This document shows positions 1 through 9,007 of a DNA stretch of 64,000 nucleotides, piece by piece; position 1 is the stretch's first letter; the number at the start of each line of letters is the position of its first letter. The DNA is from Pseudoalteromonas shioyasakiensis (lineage in GTDB: Bacteria; Pseudomonadota; Gammaproteobacteria; Enterobacterales; Alteromonadaceae): contig NZ_LRUE01000021.1 of assembly GCF_001550135.1 (NCBI RefSeq), positions 125,434-189,433 of the forward strand, written 5' to 3'. A model generated the notes under the pieces. The model saw nothing but the letters and a program-made list of their open reading frames with translations, was not told the DNA's origin and ran no database searches. Both the position numbers and the translations under genes were made by a program.

Positions 1-64
1 CTGCTGCACAAGAGTAACAAAGTGAGGTGAGCTGCCTCACCTCAACTATTTGTTGTCTGGAAAG

Positions 65-88
65 GCCGGGTGAAAACCCGGCTTTTTT
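65..88 (+). terminator. Rho-independent terminator of an upstream gene
   Basis: A 6 bp GC stem (GCCGGG and CCCGGC, loop TGAAAA) is followed by six T. It ends a transcript that enters from outside the window. Because a possible GTG at 70 lies inside this hairpin, the following gene is taken to start at the ATG at 148. Confidence 0.85.
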
Positions 89-147
89 CTAAAGCTTTAG
101 TACCCCTTGCCGATACATACATATCATTCACTTTCATCGCTCTCATT

Positions 148-567
148 ATGGCTATTAACTCATTAGCAAGTGCGTTAACTATCTCAAACGCAGATACAGC
201 AGTCAGTAATACCAACTCAAAAGTAGGCTACAAACTCAGCAGCCAAGAGATGAACAAACTCTCTGGTCGTGAAGTAGAGCCCGCCCAAAAAGAAGAAGTA
301 TCTAGCGAACTCCCCGCACATATTCGCAAAATGGTTGAGCAACTCGAAAAGCTCAAAGAACAACTCGAACTTGCCAAAGAGCAATTAGCCAAACTGCAAG
401 CACTCAAAAACCAAGAAGATGAAGCTGTAAAAGTGCAAGTTGAAACACAGACCAAGATGGTTATGGAAATCCAAACGCAAGTAATGACTCTTAGCCAATC
501 AATTAGCGATGCGTTAAAAGAAGCAGGTATTAGCGACCCTGGAGTGCTAATGAGTGTATTGGTGTGA
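148..567 (+). CDS. Small hypothetical coiled-coil protein
   Basis: A protein of 139 residues that I do not recognise. After a Ser/Thr/Asn-rich N-terminus (about residues 1-45) comes a strongly charged Glu/Lys/Leu/Gln helix with heptad-like spacing (about 60-110), then a shorter amphipathic stretch and a hydrophobic tail ending in LMSVLV. It has no Cys, no convincing signal peptide and no transmembrane segment, so it is probably cytoplasmic and self-associating. The frame stays open upstream to a GTG at position 70, but that codon is inside a terminator, so the ATG at 148 is preferred although no good Shine-Dalgarno precedes it. No neighbour suggests a role. Confidence 0.5.
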   Translation: MAINSLASALTISNADTAVSNTNSKVGYKLSSQEMNKLSGREVEPAQKEEVSSELPAHIRKMVEQLEKLKEQLELAKEQLAKLQALKNQEDEAVKVQVETQTKMVMEIQTQVMTLSQSISDALKEAGISDPGVLMSVLV

Positions 568-1032
568 TGGAAGCTGTAAGTTTTGAGCTGTAAGCTTTAA
601 GTCTCAGGCTTTACTCTTGTCTCTTTCATCTCGCTAACTCCCTTTCATGCTCACTTTACTCTTGCAACTTTACCCTCGCTAACTTCTCTCAAAAACCCAA
701 AAAAGGGTCAAAAACCTAGTAACTATGCGGGCTCTGAAATATCGAGCACGCAAATACGAAACTTCCTTAGCAGTAAAAATAAGTGCTATTTAGGGTCATT
801 GTCGTTACATTTAGCAGCTGTTAAAACGAATTAATTTGCTCAATAAATCAACAGTATAAACTTAACAATTTAATCTACATCGCCACTTTACGAACTCAGT
901 TGCAAAGATCGCTCAAATAAAAGACAGCACTTAAATCCCGCTAAAAAGCCTTCCCTAGCACTTTTTCAGTATAGAAATTAACCAGCTCATTCGTATTATG
1001 AATTCACCCTATGAACGAAGTGAGGGCGTCTT
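568..1032. other. Intergenic stretch, no gene seen
   Basis: There are 465 bases without a convincing ORF or RNA gene. The first 50 bases contain short AGCTGTAAG-type repeats, resembling the AGCTGAAGGCTGACAGC tracts in the repeats after position 2055. The last 60 bases are AT-rich and end with GAGG ten bases before the ATG of the next gene, so they probably hold its promoter. Confidence 0.4.
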
Positions 1033-1467
1033 ATGCGTCAAATTTTATTACTTTCTGTAAATGGATTTACGCTACAAAAACTGTTTTTACTGGCATCATT
1101 ATTGGTGTGCTTTTTCACCTCAGCTGAAGAAACAAGCCCTATTTCAACAGCGAGAGCATGGTTAACCTTGGTCGATTCAGGAGAGTACCACGAGAGCTGG
1201 CAGCAAGCTGATCAGGTCTTTCAAAACACCACGCCAAAAGCTCGCTGGCAAACAGCCTTAGATCAAATACGCGTTCCTTTAGGCCGAGTTATGTCTCGCA
1301 CCTATTTTGGCACAGCAGAATATAACTCATTACCCGGCCTGCCAAATGGTGAGTATTTAGTGGTCAAGTTTCAAACCGAGTTTATGAATAAAGAGGCTGT
1401 AGTTGAAACGCTCAGCCTTAGCAAAGCCGCCGATGGCTGGCACCCATTAGGTTATCTTATCGATTAA
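1033..1467 (+). CDS. DUF4019 family exported protein, copy 1
   Basis: A protein of 144 residues with a hydrophobic signal-like segment at about residues 14-30, ending near TSAEE, followed by a DUF4019 domain. Recognisable family features are ARAWLTLVDSGEYHESW near the start, a central RVPLGRV, and the final SKAADGWHPLGYLI. The family has no established biochemical function; its members are small secreted or periplasmic proteins. The gene has a close paralogue 173 bp downstream on the same strand, and the shared segments (WLTL.D.G.Y..SWQQAD, FMNKE....TLSLSK) show tandem duplication. The ATG is preceded by GAGG. Confidence 0.75.
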   Translation: MRQILLLSVNGFTLQKLFLLASLLVCFFTSAEETSPISTARAWLTLVDSGEYHESWQQADQVFQNTTPKARWQTALDQIRVPLGRVMSRTYFGTAEYNSLPGLPNGEYLVVKFQTEFMNKEAVVETLSLSKAADGWHPLGYLID

Positions 1468-1640
1468 TTTAGAGCAGCACAAAGCGCCTTGAGCTATGTG
1501 CTGTAAAACTTATCGGCAGTCAAAATGCTTATCTGCGGGAAAATAAACCGCACAATTGATGAATAGTATTTATTGTTCGTCGCCGTAACATAAAAACACT
1601 TCAAGACGAATTCAATAAACAACTAGTAAATGGAATTGCT

Positions 1641-2036
1641 ATGAGAAAAACGCTTTTACTAATCATTTTTTTAAGCTGCTTTTGTGCACATGCTGAAGAG
1701 CTCGAAGTTATTCATCGCGCTAAAAGCTGGCTTACGTTAATCGACAACGGTCAGTATCAGCAAAGTTGGCAGCAAGCAGACTCATTATTTAAACAAAAAA
1801 TGCCTCAAAGCCACTGGAGCAAATCGTTAAAACAAGTTCGAGTACCACTTGGCAAGGTGATTTTACGTAAGAATTTAAGCCTGATGAATTATGACTCTTT
1901 ACCCGGAACACCTGATGGTGAATACGTGATCATTCAGTTTCAAAGCCAATTTATGAATAAAGAGCAGGCCATTGAAACAATTAGCCTCAGTAAAAGTAGT
2001 GGCCAGTGGCAACCTATCGGTTATTTTATTAATTAG
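1641..2036 (+). CDS. DUF4019 family exported protein, copy 2
   Basis: A protein of 131 residues with a short cleavable-looking signal peptide (KTLLLIIFLSCFCAHA) and the same DUF4019 domain as the preceding gene. Roughly half of the residues look identical by eye between the two mature proteins, including SWQQAD, VRVPLGKV-like, SLPG.P.GEY and FMNKE. This copy lacks the longer N-terminal extension of copy 1. The function is unknown; the tandem arrangement suggests duplication with divergence. The large direct repeats begin about 20 bp after its stop codon. Confidence 0.75.
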   Translation: MRKTLLLIIFLSCFCAHAEELEVIHRAKSWLTLIDNGQYQQSWQQADSLFKQKMPQSHWSKSLKQVRVPLGKVILRKNLSLMNYDSLPGTPDGEYVIIQFQSQFMNKEQAIETISLSKSSGQWQPIGYFIN

Positions 2037-2054
2037 GGGATTTGCAGAGGCTTA

Positions 2055-2760
2055 GATGGATTATGTTGGGTTTCGCTTCGCTCAAACCAACCTACCCGAA
2101 GAATGAACAGGTAAGTAATGCGGTAGGTGTCACGCTTGCTTGGCGCGTCATGAAATCAACACCCAAAGAGCAGACATACACATCACCAACATACCCCACC
2201 GCTCAGCTAAAAACTGACAGCTGAAGGCTGACAGCTCCTAAACAACGCGCAAAATAAATTTCACGCCTACAACAACACGTGGGTTTTATATGCAATGTAG
2301 GGCATGAAAAGGTGTAGATGGATTATGTTGGGTTTCGCTTCGCTCAAACCAACCTACCCGAAGACTGAGTAGGGCAAGTAATGTCGTAGGCGTCACGCTT
2401 GCTTGGCGCGTCATGAAATCAACACCCTACGATCAGACAGACATATCACCAACATCCCCCACCGCTCAGCTAAAAACTGACAGCTGAAGGCTGACAGCTC
2501 CTAAACAACGCGCGAAATAAATTTCACGCCTACAACAACACGTGGGGTTTTATATGCAATGCAGAGGCATGAGAAGGTTTTGATGGATTATGTTGGGTTT
2601 CGCTTCGCTCAAACCAACCTACCCGAAGAATGAACAGGTAAGTAATGCGGTAGGTGTCACGCTTGCTTGGCGCGTCATGAAATCAACACCCAAAGAGCAG
2701 ACATACACATCACCAACATACCCCACCGCTCAGCTAAAAACTGACAGCTGAAGGCTGAAG
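2055..2760. repeat. Three direct copies of a ~262 bp palindrome-rich repeat
   Basis: Near-identical units begin at 2055, 2317 and 2582 (periods 262 and 265); the third is cut short at about 2760. Each unit holds two REP-like hairpins headed by GTAG: on the minus strand GTAGGTTGGTTTGAGCG folding back on CGAAACCCAA, and on the plus strand GTAGG(T/C)GTCACGC folding towards CAACACCC. In the middle copy the second palindrome is longer, ending ACACCCTACGA. Each unit also has an AGCTGAAGGCTGACAGCT tract. A short open frame across the first unit (2042-2224) is repeat sequence, not a gene. No RAYT gene lies next to these copies. Confidence 0.85.
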
Positions 2761-2765
2761 GCTAT

Positions 2766-2795
2766 AAAAAAAGCCACTCATAAATGAAGTGGCTT
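2766..2795 (-). terminator. Terminator of the arabinose block
   Basis: On the minus strand AAGCCACTTCA pairs with TGAGTGGCTT and is followed by seven T. It lies 28 bp past the stop of the GH43 gene. Confidence 0.85.
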
Positions 2796-2822
2796 TGGTT
2801 GAGTCGATTTTTTACTTATAAC

Positions 2823-4772
2823 TTAATTTGGTTCACGCAGATGGAATACTTGGCACTTGTTACCTAAATCAGGTTGTTGTGCGAAGTTAGTGTTTTCAGC
2901 TAAACCACAGTTACTTAAGCCAAGCGCTTGTTTTGTGTAGCGGTTGATAAGCATCACACCACCACCTTCTACTGGAGCAATGCGCCACTGTGCTGTTTTC
3001 GCCGCACAAGAAGCCATCTCTACGTTTGCACCTGGTACTAAGGCGTTATCAGCTACCGCAGCACAGAACTCGCTGTCAGCGCTTTGTTTAAGACTTACAT
3101 AGCCTGTATCTGTTGGTGTGAAGAACCATTGCTGTGCATCTTTATGCGTGTAAGCTTGTTGCTCAACATTGGTGCCTGCTTTAACTGTATCTGCCACGCT
3201 AAGTGCTTTACCACTTTGTTGGCTTAATACGACAACACTGCCCATAGGGCGTAATTGCCAGTCGCCACACGCTGTTGCGTCGCTTTGCTGTAAAACCGCT
3301 TGGTTTTGTGCCGCAGAACAACCAGCAACCGCTAACGGCTTGCCTGTGTAACGGTTAGTAATAGATACATTACCATCTGTGCTTGGTGCTACTTTCCATT
3401 GCTGACAGAAGTTATTACGCCATGCTGCAGATTGTACTTTAGCGTTATCTGCGTCATTACAGCTTTCGAGCTCTAAGAACTTGCTGTCTTCACGGTTAGC
3501 TAAACGAACAAAACCATCTGTTGTTGCATCAATAACCCATTGACCATTGGTGCTTGCACACTGACGTTGAACTGCACGTGCATCTTGTGGATCAGCTGCG
3601 ATGTCTAAACATAAGCCACTTGTTGCATTCACTAATTGATAGCGCTGACCTTGTACTCGCGTTACCAGTGGACCGTATTCACCTGATGGTGGAGCTACTT
3701 CAACGCCTGGTGTTAATGGTTTACCAAAGCTTGGTGTGCCATCGTCGTTCCAAGTGAATTTTTGCGCACGTAATGAACGAGTCGCACTACAACCGTGCTC
3801 TACCGAATCATTACCGTGATAAACTAACCAATCTTCTGTGCCGTCTGGCGATGTGAAAAAGCCGTTGTGACCTGGGCCAAACACTTCTTCTGTACGCTCA
3901 AATACTGGCTTGTCGTATTTTTTCCAGCTGCTCGCTTTAAGCGGATCGTCACCAACAAGTTCAAGCATACCTAGTTTGTAATCTGGGGTATTACAGAAGC
4001 TTGCTGAGTACGTCATAAACGTACGACCATTGTGCTGTAAAATTTCAGCACCTTCAGTTACTTTACGACCACTGATTTCCCAATCTAGCTCAGGACGCGT
4101 GATCACCGTATGCGGTGAGTTCTCTTTCAGTGTCCACGGATCTTCCATTTCTGCAATAATGTTTAATTGCTGATCGCCTTGCCATTGTGAGTAGATCACA
4201 TATAGCTTGTCTTTGTATGTTAGGTAGTTACCGTCGATGTTCCATACGTTAGGCATTAATGCGCCCTTGTATTCGTATGGACCCATAGGATCGTCACCAG
4301 CACTTTCTAGTACGTTTAAGTGTTGGTTATCTAAAGTGCCATCAGTACCAGCTGTATACATCATGTACCAACGGTAGCCGTTTGGTCCTTTTAGGCGGTG
4401 GAACTCAAACGCCCAGAAGTTACAACAGCGCTCAGGATTTGAATCAGACCAAACATTGACTGGTGTTGCATCAGCAAGGCCAGCTAGTGTTGGTGATTTA
4501 CGCATCACTAACTCAGATGTCCATGTTGTTGTGGTTAGGTAATAGTTACCATCCCAGTACTTAAGCCATGGATCGGCGCCATTAGGAAAAAGTGGGTTGG
4601 TAAAAATACCATTATCTTGGATTGGCGCTTTTTCTGTGGCTGCCACGTCAGCTTTCTTAGCTGTGTTGTCTTCAGCTGTAGTCTGACAACCAGTCAGTGC
4701 ACCAAACGACAAGGCAAATACGCTGGCTAAGCCAGCCTTTTGCATTGCGCTTTTAAGCTTTGTTGTTTTCAC
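2823..4772 (-). CDS. GH43 alpha-L-arabinofuranosidase-type lipoprotein with ricin-type lectin domains
   Basis: A protein of 649 residues. A lipobox (LTGC, Cys29) predicts a lipid anchor. A five-bladed GH43 domain spans about residues 55-365; the expected acidic triad is visible as D67 (NGADPWLKYW), D180 (NVWNIDGNYL) and E240 (VTEGAEIL). From about residue 370 to the end is a Gln/Trp-repeat region with five QxW-like motifs (GQWVI, QQWKV, GDWQL, QQWFF, AQWRI), typical of CBM13/ricin-B lectin folds that bind polysaccharide. GH43 enzymes of this kind release arabinose from arabinan or arabinoxylan side chains. It is the last gene of the arabinose block, 12 bp after the epimerase, which supports a role in supplying arabinose. 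Exact substrate linkage cannot be read from the sequence. Confidence 0.88.
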   Translation of the reverse strand: MKTTKLKSAMQKAGLASVFALSFGALTGCQTTAEDNTAKKADVAATEKAPIQDNGIFTNPLFPNGADPWLKYWDGNYYLTTTTWTSELVMRKSPTLAGLADATPVNVWSDSNPERCCNFWAFEFHRLKGPNGYRWYMMYTAGTDGTLDNQHLNVLESAGDDPMGPYEYKGALMPNVWNIDGNYLTYKDKLYVIYSQWQGDQQLNIIAEMEDPWTLKENSPHTVITRPELDWEISGRKVTEGAEILQHNGRTFMTYSASFCNTPDYKLGMLELVGDDPLKASSWKKYDKPVFERTEEVFGPGHNGFFTSPDGTEDWLVYHGNDSVEHGCSATRSLRAQKFTWNDDGTPSFGKPLTPGVEVAPPSGEYGPLVTRVQGQRYQLVNATSGLCLDIAADPQDARAVQRQCASTNGQWVIDATTDGFVRLANREDSKFLELESCNDADNAKVQSAAWRNNFCQQWKVAPSTDGNVSITNRYTGKPLAVAGCSAAQNQAVLQQSDATACGDWQLRPMGSVVVLSQQSGKALSVADTVKAGTNVEQQAYTHKDAQQWFFTPTDTGYVSLKQSADSEFCAAVADNALVPGANVEMASCAAKTAQWRIAPVEGGGVMLINRYTKQALGLSNCGLAENTNFAQQPDLGNKCQVFHLREPN

Positions 4773-4784
4773 GATTGTGTTCCT

Positions 4785-5996
4785 TTATTTTGTACCAAAT
4801 TCGTACACGATGCGTGTTGAATACACGTCACCCGGTAATAATGTTGTGCTTGGGAACGTTGGCTGATTTGGTGCATCAGGGAAATGCTGTGGCTCTAAAC
4901 AAAAACCACTTCTGAAATTATGCACTAAGCCAGACGCTTGCTGAGTACTACCGTCTAAGAAGTTACCTGAATAAAACTGTACAGCAGGCTCTTCTGTGTA
5001 AACTGTCAACGTACGGCCAGAATTTGCTTCGTAAACCGTCGCCGCTTCCATAAGTTCATTGCTTGGCGTGTCTTTAAGCACAAAGTTATGGTCATAACCT
5101 TTACCAAGTTTCAGTTGTTCGTTGCTAGCTTTGATGTCTTGACCAATTGCTTTCGCTGTGCGGAAGTCAAACGGTGTGCCTGCAACATCCATCAACTCAC
5201 CCGTTGGGATCAAGCCGCCATCCACAGGGGTAATTGCTTTTGAGTTAATTTGCATTTGGTGATCAAGAATGTCGCCTTTACCCGCTAGGTTAAAGTAGCT
5301 GTGTTGCGTCATATTGATGATGGTAGGCTTGCTTGTTGTAGCAATAAACTGCATATCTAACGTGTTGTTGTTCGTTAGCGTGTAAGTTACTTCAGTCGTC
5401 ACTTCACCCGGGTAGCCTTGGTCGCCATCAGGGCTCACTAAGCTTAAGGTAACACCGGCACTGTTTTGCGTCGTGAACGGTGTCATGTTCCATACTTTCT
5501 TATCGAAACCTTGCACACCACCATGTAAGTGGTTGTCACCATCGTTAGTTGCTAATTGGTATTCAGTGCCATTTAACGTGAATTTACCGTTTGCGATACG
5601 GTTACCAAAACGACCGATGATTGCACCGTAGTAAGTTGTCGCTTTTGTGTATGCTTCTAGGTTATCTAAACCCAGTACAATATTACCCATTTCGCCTTTT
5701 GCATCAGGTGTTTCAATACGCGTGATTATGCCGCCGTAGTTGATTACATCAACGCTAATACCATTGCTGTTAGTCAGCGTTACTTGATTAACTGGCGTTT
5801 GATCAGCAAGTACGCCATAGGCCGTCATTGATGCTGAAGGGGAAGTAGTCATATTGTCTCCTTGATGAGCACAAGCTGGTGTAAGGGCAATCCCACATGT
5901 CACCAACAATGCATAAAGCCCGCGCGACTTTTTCGTGTTCGAACTGGCTGTTTGATGAGTTGTTTTTAAACCTTGGAAAACACATTGCAATGACAT
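4785..5996 (-). CDS. galM: Aldose 1-epimerase (mutarotase), possibly exported
   Basis: A protein of 403 residues of the galactose mutarotase family, which interconverts alpha and beta anomers of aldoses. Family landmarks are GRFGNRIANGKF, the HLHGG motif, the HSYFNL motif with its catalytic His, and a C-terminal CLEPQHFPDAPN containing the catalytic Glu. The full reading frame begins with about 45 extra residues that look like a lipoprotein signal (KKSRG, then a hydrophobic run, then LTPAC). Inside it, ATG 5852 (residue 49, MTTSPSAS) has a strong AAGGAG Shine-Dalgarno and would give a cytosolic protein of normal family length, about 355 residues. Both starts are plausible. It lies between the HAD phosphatase and GH43 genes. 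Confidence 0.9.
   Translation of the reverse strand: MSLQCVFQGLKTTHQTASSNTKKSRGLYALLVTCGIALTPACAHQGDNMTTSPSASMTAYGVLADQTPVNQVTLTNSNGISVDVINYGGIITRIETPDAKGEMGNIVLGLDNLEAYTKATTYYGAIIGRFGNRIANGKFTLNGTEYQLATNDGDNHLHGGVQGFDKKVWNMTPFTTQNSAGVTLSLVSPDGDQGYPGEVTTEVTYTLTNNNTLDMQFIATTSKPTIINMTQHSYFNLAGKGDILDHQMQINSKAITPVDGGLIPTGELMDVAGTPFDFRTAKAIGQDIKASNEQLKLGKGYDHNFVLKDTPSNELMEAATVYEANSGRTLTVYTEEPAVQFYSGNFLDGSTQQASGLVHNFRSGFCLEPQHFPDAPNQPTFPSTTLLPGDVYSTRIVYEFGTK
5857..5863 (-). promoter_or_regulatory. Strong internal Shine-Dalgarno in the mutarotase gene
   Basis: On the minus strand AAGGAGA is followed by CAAT and then ATG (5852). It is stronger than the AAGG found about nine bases before the first ATG (5996), so translation may start at either or both sites. 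Confidence 0.6.
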
Positions 5997-6015
5997 ACGA
6001 ATAACCTTTTTGTAA

Positions 6016-6040
6016 TTGTATTTATAGTTTTATAATACAA
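6016..6040 (-). promoter_or_regulatory. Inverted repeat upstream of the mutarotase gene, candidate operator
   Basis: Perfect 7 bp arms TTGTATT and AATACAA are separated by 11 AT-rich bases, 20 bp ahead of the first ATG of galM. A related palindrome starting TTGTATGATAATATCAACAA lies upstream of araB at about 10705-10724. Binding by an arabinose regulator is inferred only. Confidence 0.4.
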
Positions 6041-6067
6041 ATAAGGGTGTCATTGCAACTTTAATCG

Positions 6068-6652
6068 CTAAAGTTGGATTTTTCCGTCTTTCACCATGAT
6101 GCAATCCATTCCCGCACTTTTGGCAGCTTGATAACCAATTTGCGTGTCTTCAAATACCACACATTGGCTTGGCTCAACACCTAATTGCTCTGCTACTTTT
6201 AAGAATGTTTCTGGGTTTGGCTTGCCTTTACTTACATCACTGGCAGTCACTAACGCACCAATTTTATTTATTAAATTGGTATCAGTTAGATGATCAATTG
6301 CATGCTCGCGGTCAGCGCCTGTGCCAACGCCCATAGGCAATACACCATGGTACTTTTCAAGTACTGCGACGGTTTCGTCAATTACTAGCGGTTGGTGCTG
6401 TAAATCAACCCAAAACTGGTGTTTATCTTTTGCCACAACTAGAGGGTCGTGTTCTAAACCAAATTTTTCGTTAAGCATTTCAATTGTTTTAACGGTCGGA
6501 ATGCCACCTAAGCTGTACATGTAGTCGTAATCGAATGGGTAGCCATAGGCTTCGCAAGCTTTTTGCCATGCCTTTAAGTGACTGCCCATTGAGTCAATTA
6601 AGGTGCCATCCATATCAAAAATAATGCCTTGGTAGGCGCTTAAATCGATCAT
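6068..6652 (-). CDS. HAD-superfamily sugar-phosphate phosphatase, YqaB-like
   Basis: A protein of 194 residues when started at the ATG with a clear AGGAG Shine-Dalgarno (6658-6662); an in-frame ATG nine codons upstream has none. Motif I FDMDGTLIDS supplies the nucleophile Asp and acid/base Asp, motif II is GVGTGADRE, motif III is the Lys in SKGKPNPETF, and motif IV is VFEDTQIG. Overall it resembles E. coli YqaB and beta-phosphoglucomutase relatives, which hydrolyse small phosphosugars. Its place between araA and galM suggests removal of unwanted phosphorylated sugars during arabinose use, but this is inference; the substrate is unknown. Confidence 0.8.
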   Translation of the reverse strand: MIDLSAYQGIIFDMDGTLIDSMGSHLKAWQKACEAYGYPFDYDYMYSLGGIPTVKTIEMLNEKFGLEHDPLVVAKDKHQFWVDLQHQPLVIDETVAVLEKYHGVLPMGVGTGADREHAIDHLTDTNLINKIGALVTASDVSKGKPNPETFLKVAEQLGVEPSQCVVFEDTQIGYQAAKSAGMDCIMVKDGKIQL

Positions 6653-6742
6653 ATCTACTCCTAAAATGTTTCGCTTCACAATAGCATAAGCCAGCGAAGA
6701 GCGAGGCTCATCACTGGCTTAATCGACAACAAAATTTGGGGT

Positions 6743-6784
6743 GAACGTGCTCACACACAGCACGTTCTAGTACATAAAGTACTA
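6743..6784 (-). other. Two intercistronic hairpins after araA
   Basis: A 9 bp stem (GAACGTGCT and AGCACGTTC, 6743-6767) sits beside a 6 bp stem (TAGTAC and GTACTA, 6768-6784), directly after the araA stop. No T-run follows on either strand, so they look like RNA-processing or stability elements that could separate araA from the downstream genes. A third pair, TAAGCCAG and CTGGCTTA, lies just beyond. Confidence 0.5.
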
Positions 6785-6788
6785 ATTC

Positions 6789-8288
6789 TTACAGGCCACG
6801 TTTTAGCATGTAGTAAGCTGCGTTATGACGAAGCTCTGTTTTGAAACCACGGATCGTCGTATCGTTATCGATGATCATCGTTTCAACGCCAGCCATTTCA
6901 GCAAAATCGATAATCATATCGGTTGTTACTGCTTGGCTATATGCAGTGTGGTGTGCACCACCGGCGTGGATCCATGCAGCTGATGCTACAGATAGATTTG
7001 GTTTTGGTTCCCAAAGCGCTGAAGCAACCGGTAAGTGAGGTAAATCAGCTGGCGGAGCCACTGTATCTACTTCGTTAATAAGAATACGGAAACGGTTACC
7101 CATATCAATTGGTGATACGTTGATTGCAGCACCCGGTTTTGCAGTAAACAATAAACGACCTACATCACATTTCACACCGATAGTGTGCTGGTGAACTTCA
7201 AGACGTGGTTTTTGTGCTGCAATTGAAGGACACACTTCTAACATGTGCGCGCCAAGTACTTGGTCAGTTTCACCCATGTTGTAAGTGTAATCTTCCATGA
7301 ATGAACAACCGCCCTCACGGCCTTCACCCATTACTTTCATGATGCGAACCATAGCAGCTGTTTTCCAGTCACCCTCACCACCGTAACCATAGCCTTTCGA
7401 CATTAGTCGCTGTGTAGCAAGACCAGGAAGACCAGAAAGACCTGATAAGTCTTCAAAACAGTTAGTGAATGCTTTAAAGCCGCCTTTCTCTAAGAAACGC
7501 TCCATACCAAGCTCTAAACGTGCTTCGTTGCGTAGCATTTTCACTGCGTAATCGTCTTGTAGAGTTTCGTCAGCAATTACGTAGTCTTGCTTATAAAGCT
7601 CTAACTGTGCATCAACTTCTTCTTCAGTGATAGTATCAACCACTTTTACAAGCTCAGCGACACCAAAGGCGTGTACTTCATAACCAAAAGTAATTTGCGC
7701 TGAAACTTTGTTACCTTCAGTAACTGCAACTTGACGCATGTTGTCGCCAAAACGCGCAACTTTAAGTGTTTGGCTTTCTGCCCAACCTTTTGCCGCACGA
7801 CACCAGTCATCTAACTGCTGTTGTACGTCAGCACGTTGCCAGTGACCTGCAACAACTTTACGCTCTTTACGCATTACAGTACCGATGAAACCGAACTCAC
7901 GGTCACCGTGTGCACTTTGGTGCGTATTCATGTAGTTCATGTTGATGTCAGACCAAGGAAGGGCTGCATTGAACTGAGTATGAAGGTGTAACCAAGGCTT
8001 ACGTAATTCGCTTAGGCCAGCAATCCACATTTTCGCAGGTGAGAAAGTGTGCATCCATAAAACTAAACCAACACAGTTAGGATCCGTATTTGCCGCTTGG
8101 CAAACAGCGTGAATTTCTTCAGGTGACTTAACGGTAGGCTTACATACCAAGTTTACTGGTAGATTAGCTTCGCTGTTTAAGCCCGCTACAATTGCTTCGC
8201 TGTCTTTGGCAACCGTTTCTAACACCTTAGGACCATAAAGATGTTGTGAGCCGGTAACAAACCAGACTTCTTTCGTCATCGTCGTCAT
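6789..8288 (-). CDS. araA: L-arabinose isomerase
   Basis: A protein of 499 residues, matching the usual family length of about 500. It converts L-arabinose to L-ribulose using Mn2+. The N-terminus [20 protein letters not shown] is the typical family opening, and conserved blocks such as [45 protein letters not shown] and the late metal-ligand region AGGAHHT are present. An AGAGG Shine-Dalgarno lies about ten bases before the first ATG; a second ATG three codons in is also usable. It follows araD after 23 bp in an araB-araD-araA order. Confidence 0.97.
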   Translation of the reverse strand: MTTMTKEVWFVTGSQHLYGPKVLETVAKDSEAIVAGLNSEANLPVNLVCKPTVKSPEEIHAVCQAANTDPNCVGLVLWMHTFSPAKMWIAGLSELRKPWLHLHTQFNAALPWSDINMNYMNTHQSAHGDREFGFIGTVMRKERKVVAGHWQRADVQQQLDDWCRAAKGWAESQTLKVARFGDNMRQVAVTEGNKVSAQITFGYEVHAFGVAELVKVVDTITEEEVDAQLELYKQDYVIADETLQDDYAVKMLRNEARLELGMERFLEKGGFKAFTNCFEDLSGLSGLPGLATQRLMSKGYGYGGEGDWKTAAMVRIMKVMGEGREGGCSFMEDYTYNMGETDQVLGAHMLEVCPSIAAQKPRLEVHQHTIGVKCDVGRLLFTAKPGAAINVSPIDMGNRFRILINEVDTVAPPADLPHLPVASALWEPKPNLSVASAAWIHAGGAHHTAYSQAVTTDMIIDFAEMAGVETMIIDNDTTIRGFKTELRHNAAYYMLKRGL

Positions 8289-8311
8289 GTTAATAATCCT
8301 CTAAATTCTTG

Positions 8312-9007
8312 CTATTTGCTCTGACCGTAATACGCGTTTTTACCGTGCTTACGTAGATAATGTTTATCCATCACTGCTTTTTTAAGTTCAGCTGCGTGTG
8401 GATCTAAAGTGCGTGTTAAATACGCCATGCGTGCAATCTCTTCGAGTAGCGCGGCATGGTATACAGACTGAGCGGCATCTTTACCCCACGTGAAAGGCGC
8501 ATGACCCGCAACAATCACCATAGGTGCAGCTTTCGGATCGCGGTCTTGATACGCATCAGTAATTTGAATACCGGTTTCTAATTCATAATCGCCATTCACT
8601 TGCTCATCGGTTAGCTCACGAGTACAGGTGATGTCACCGTGTACATAGTCAGCGTGAGTTGTGCCAAGACAAGGAATGCTTTGTTTTGCTTGCGCCCATG
8701 CAGTTGCATAGGTCGAATGCGTGTGTGTTACACCGCCAATTGAATCAAAGTGGCGATATAAATGAACATGTGTTTTGGTGTCAGAAGACGGACGCATAGA
8801 ACCTTCAACAATGTTGTTTTCAAGGTCAACGATCACCATGTCGTCGGCTTTCATTTGGTCGTACGAAACACCACTTGGTTTAATCGCAATCACGCCTTTG
8901 TCGCGGTCGATTTGCGATACGTTACCAAAGGTATAAATTACTAAGCCACGACGTTGCAGCTCCATGTTCGCTTCATAGACTTCACGTTTTAGTTCATTAA
9001 AACTCAT
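8312..9007 (-). CDS. araD: L-ribulose-5-phosphate 4-epimerase
   Basis: A protein of 231 residues, the family's usual length. It is a class II aldolase-fold, Zn2+-dependent enzyme that converts L-ribulose-5-phosphate to D-xylulose-5-phosphate. Signatures are GNVSQIDRDKG, IKPSGVSYD, SSDTKTHVHLYRHF, the metal His pair in GGVTHTHSTYATAWAQ, and VAGHAPFTWGKDA. It overlaps the araB stop by four bases (ATGA), so the two are translationally coupled. Confidence 0.97.
   Translation of the reverse strand: MSFNELKREVYEANMELQRRGLVIYTFGNVSQIDRDKGVIAIKPSGVSYDQMKADDMVIVDLENNIVEGSMRPSSDTKTHVHLYRHFDSIGGVTHTHSTYATAWAQAKQSIPCLGTTHADYVHGDITCTRELTDEQVNGDYELETGIQITDAYQDRDPKAAPMVIVAGHAPFTWGKDAAQSVYHAALLEEIARMAYLTRTLDPHAAELKKAVMDKHYLRKHGKNAYYGQSK

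Noticed and set aside
2042-2224. A 60-codon open frame in the first large repeat
   Set aside because: It is repeat sequence with palindromes; the equivalent frames in the other copies are not conserved as a protein and there is no ribosome-binding site.
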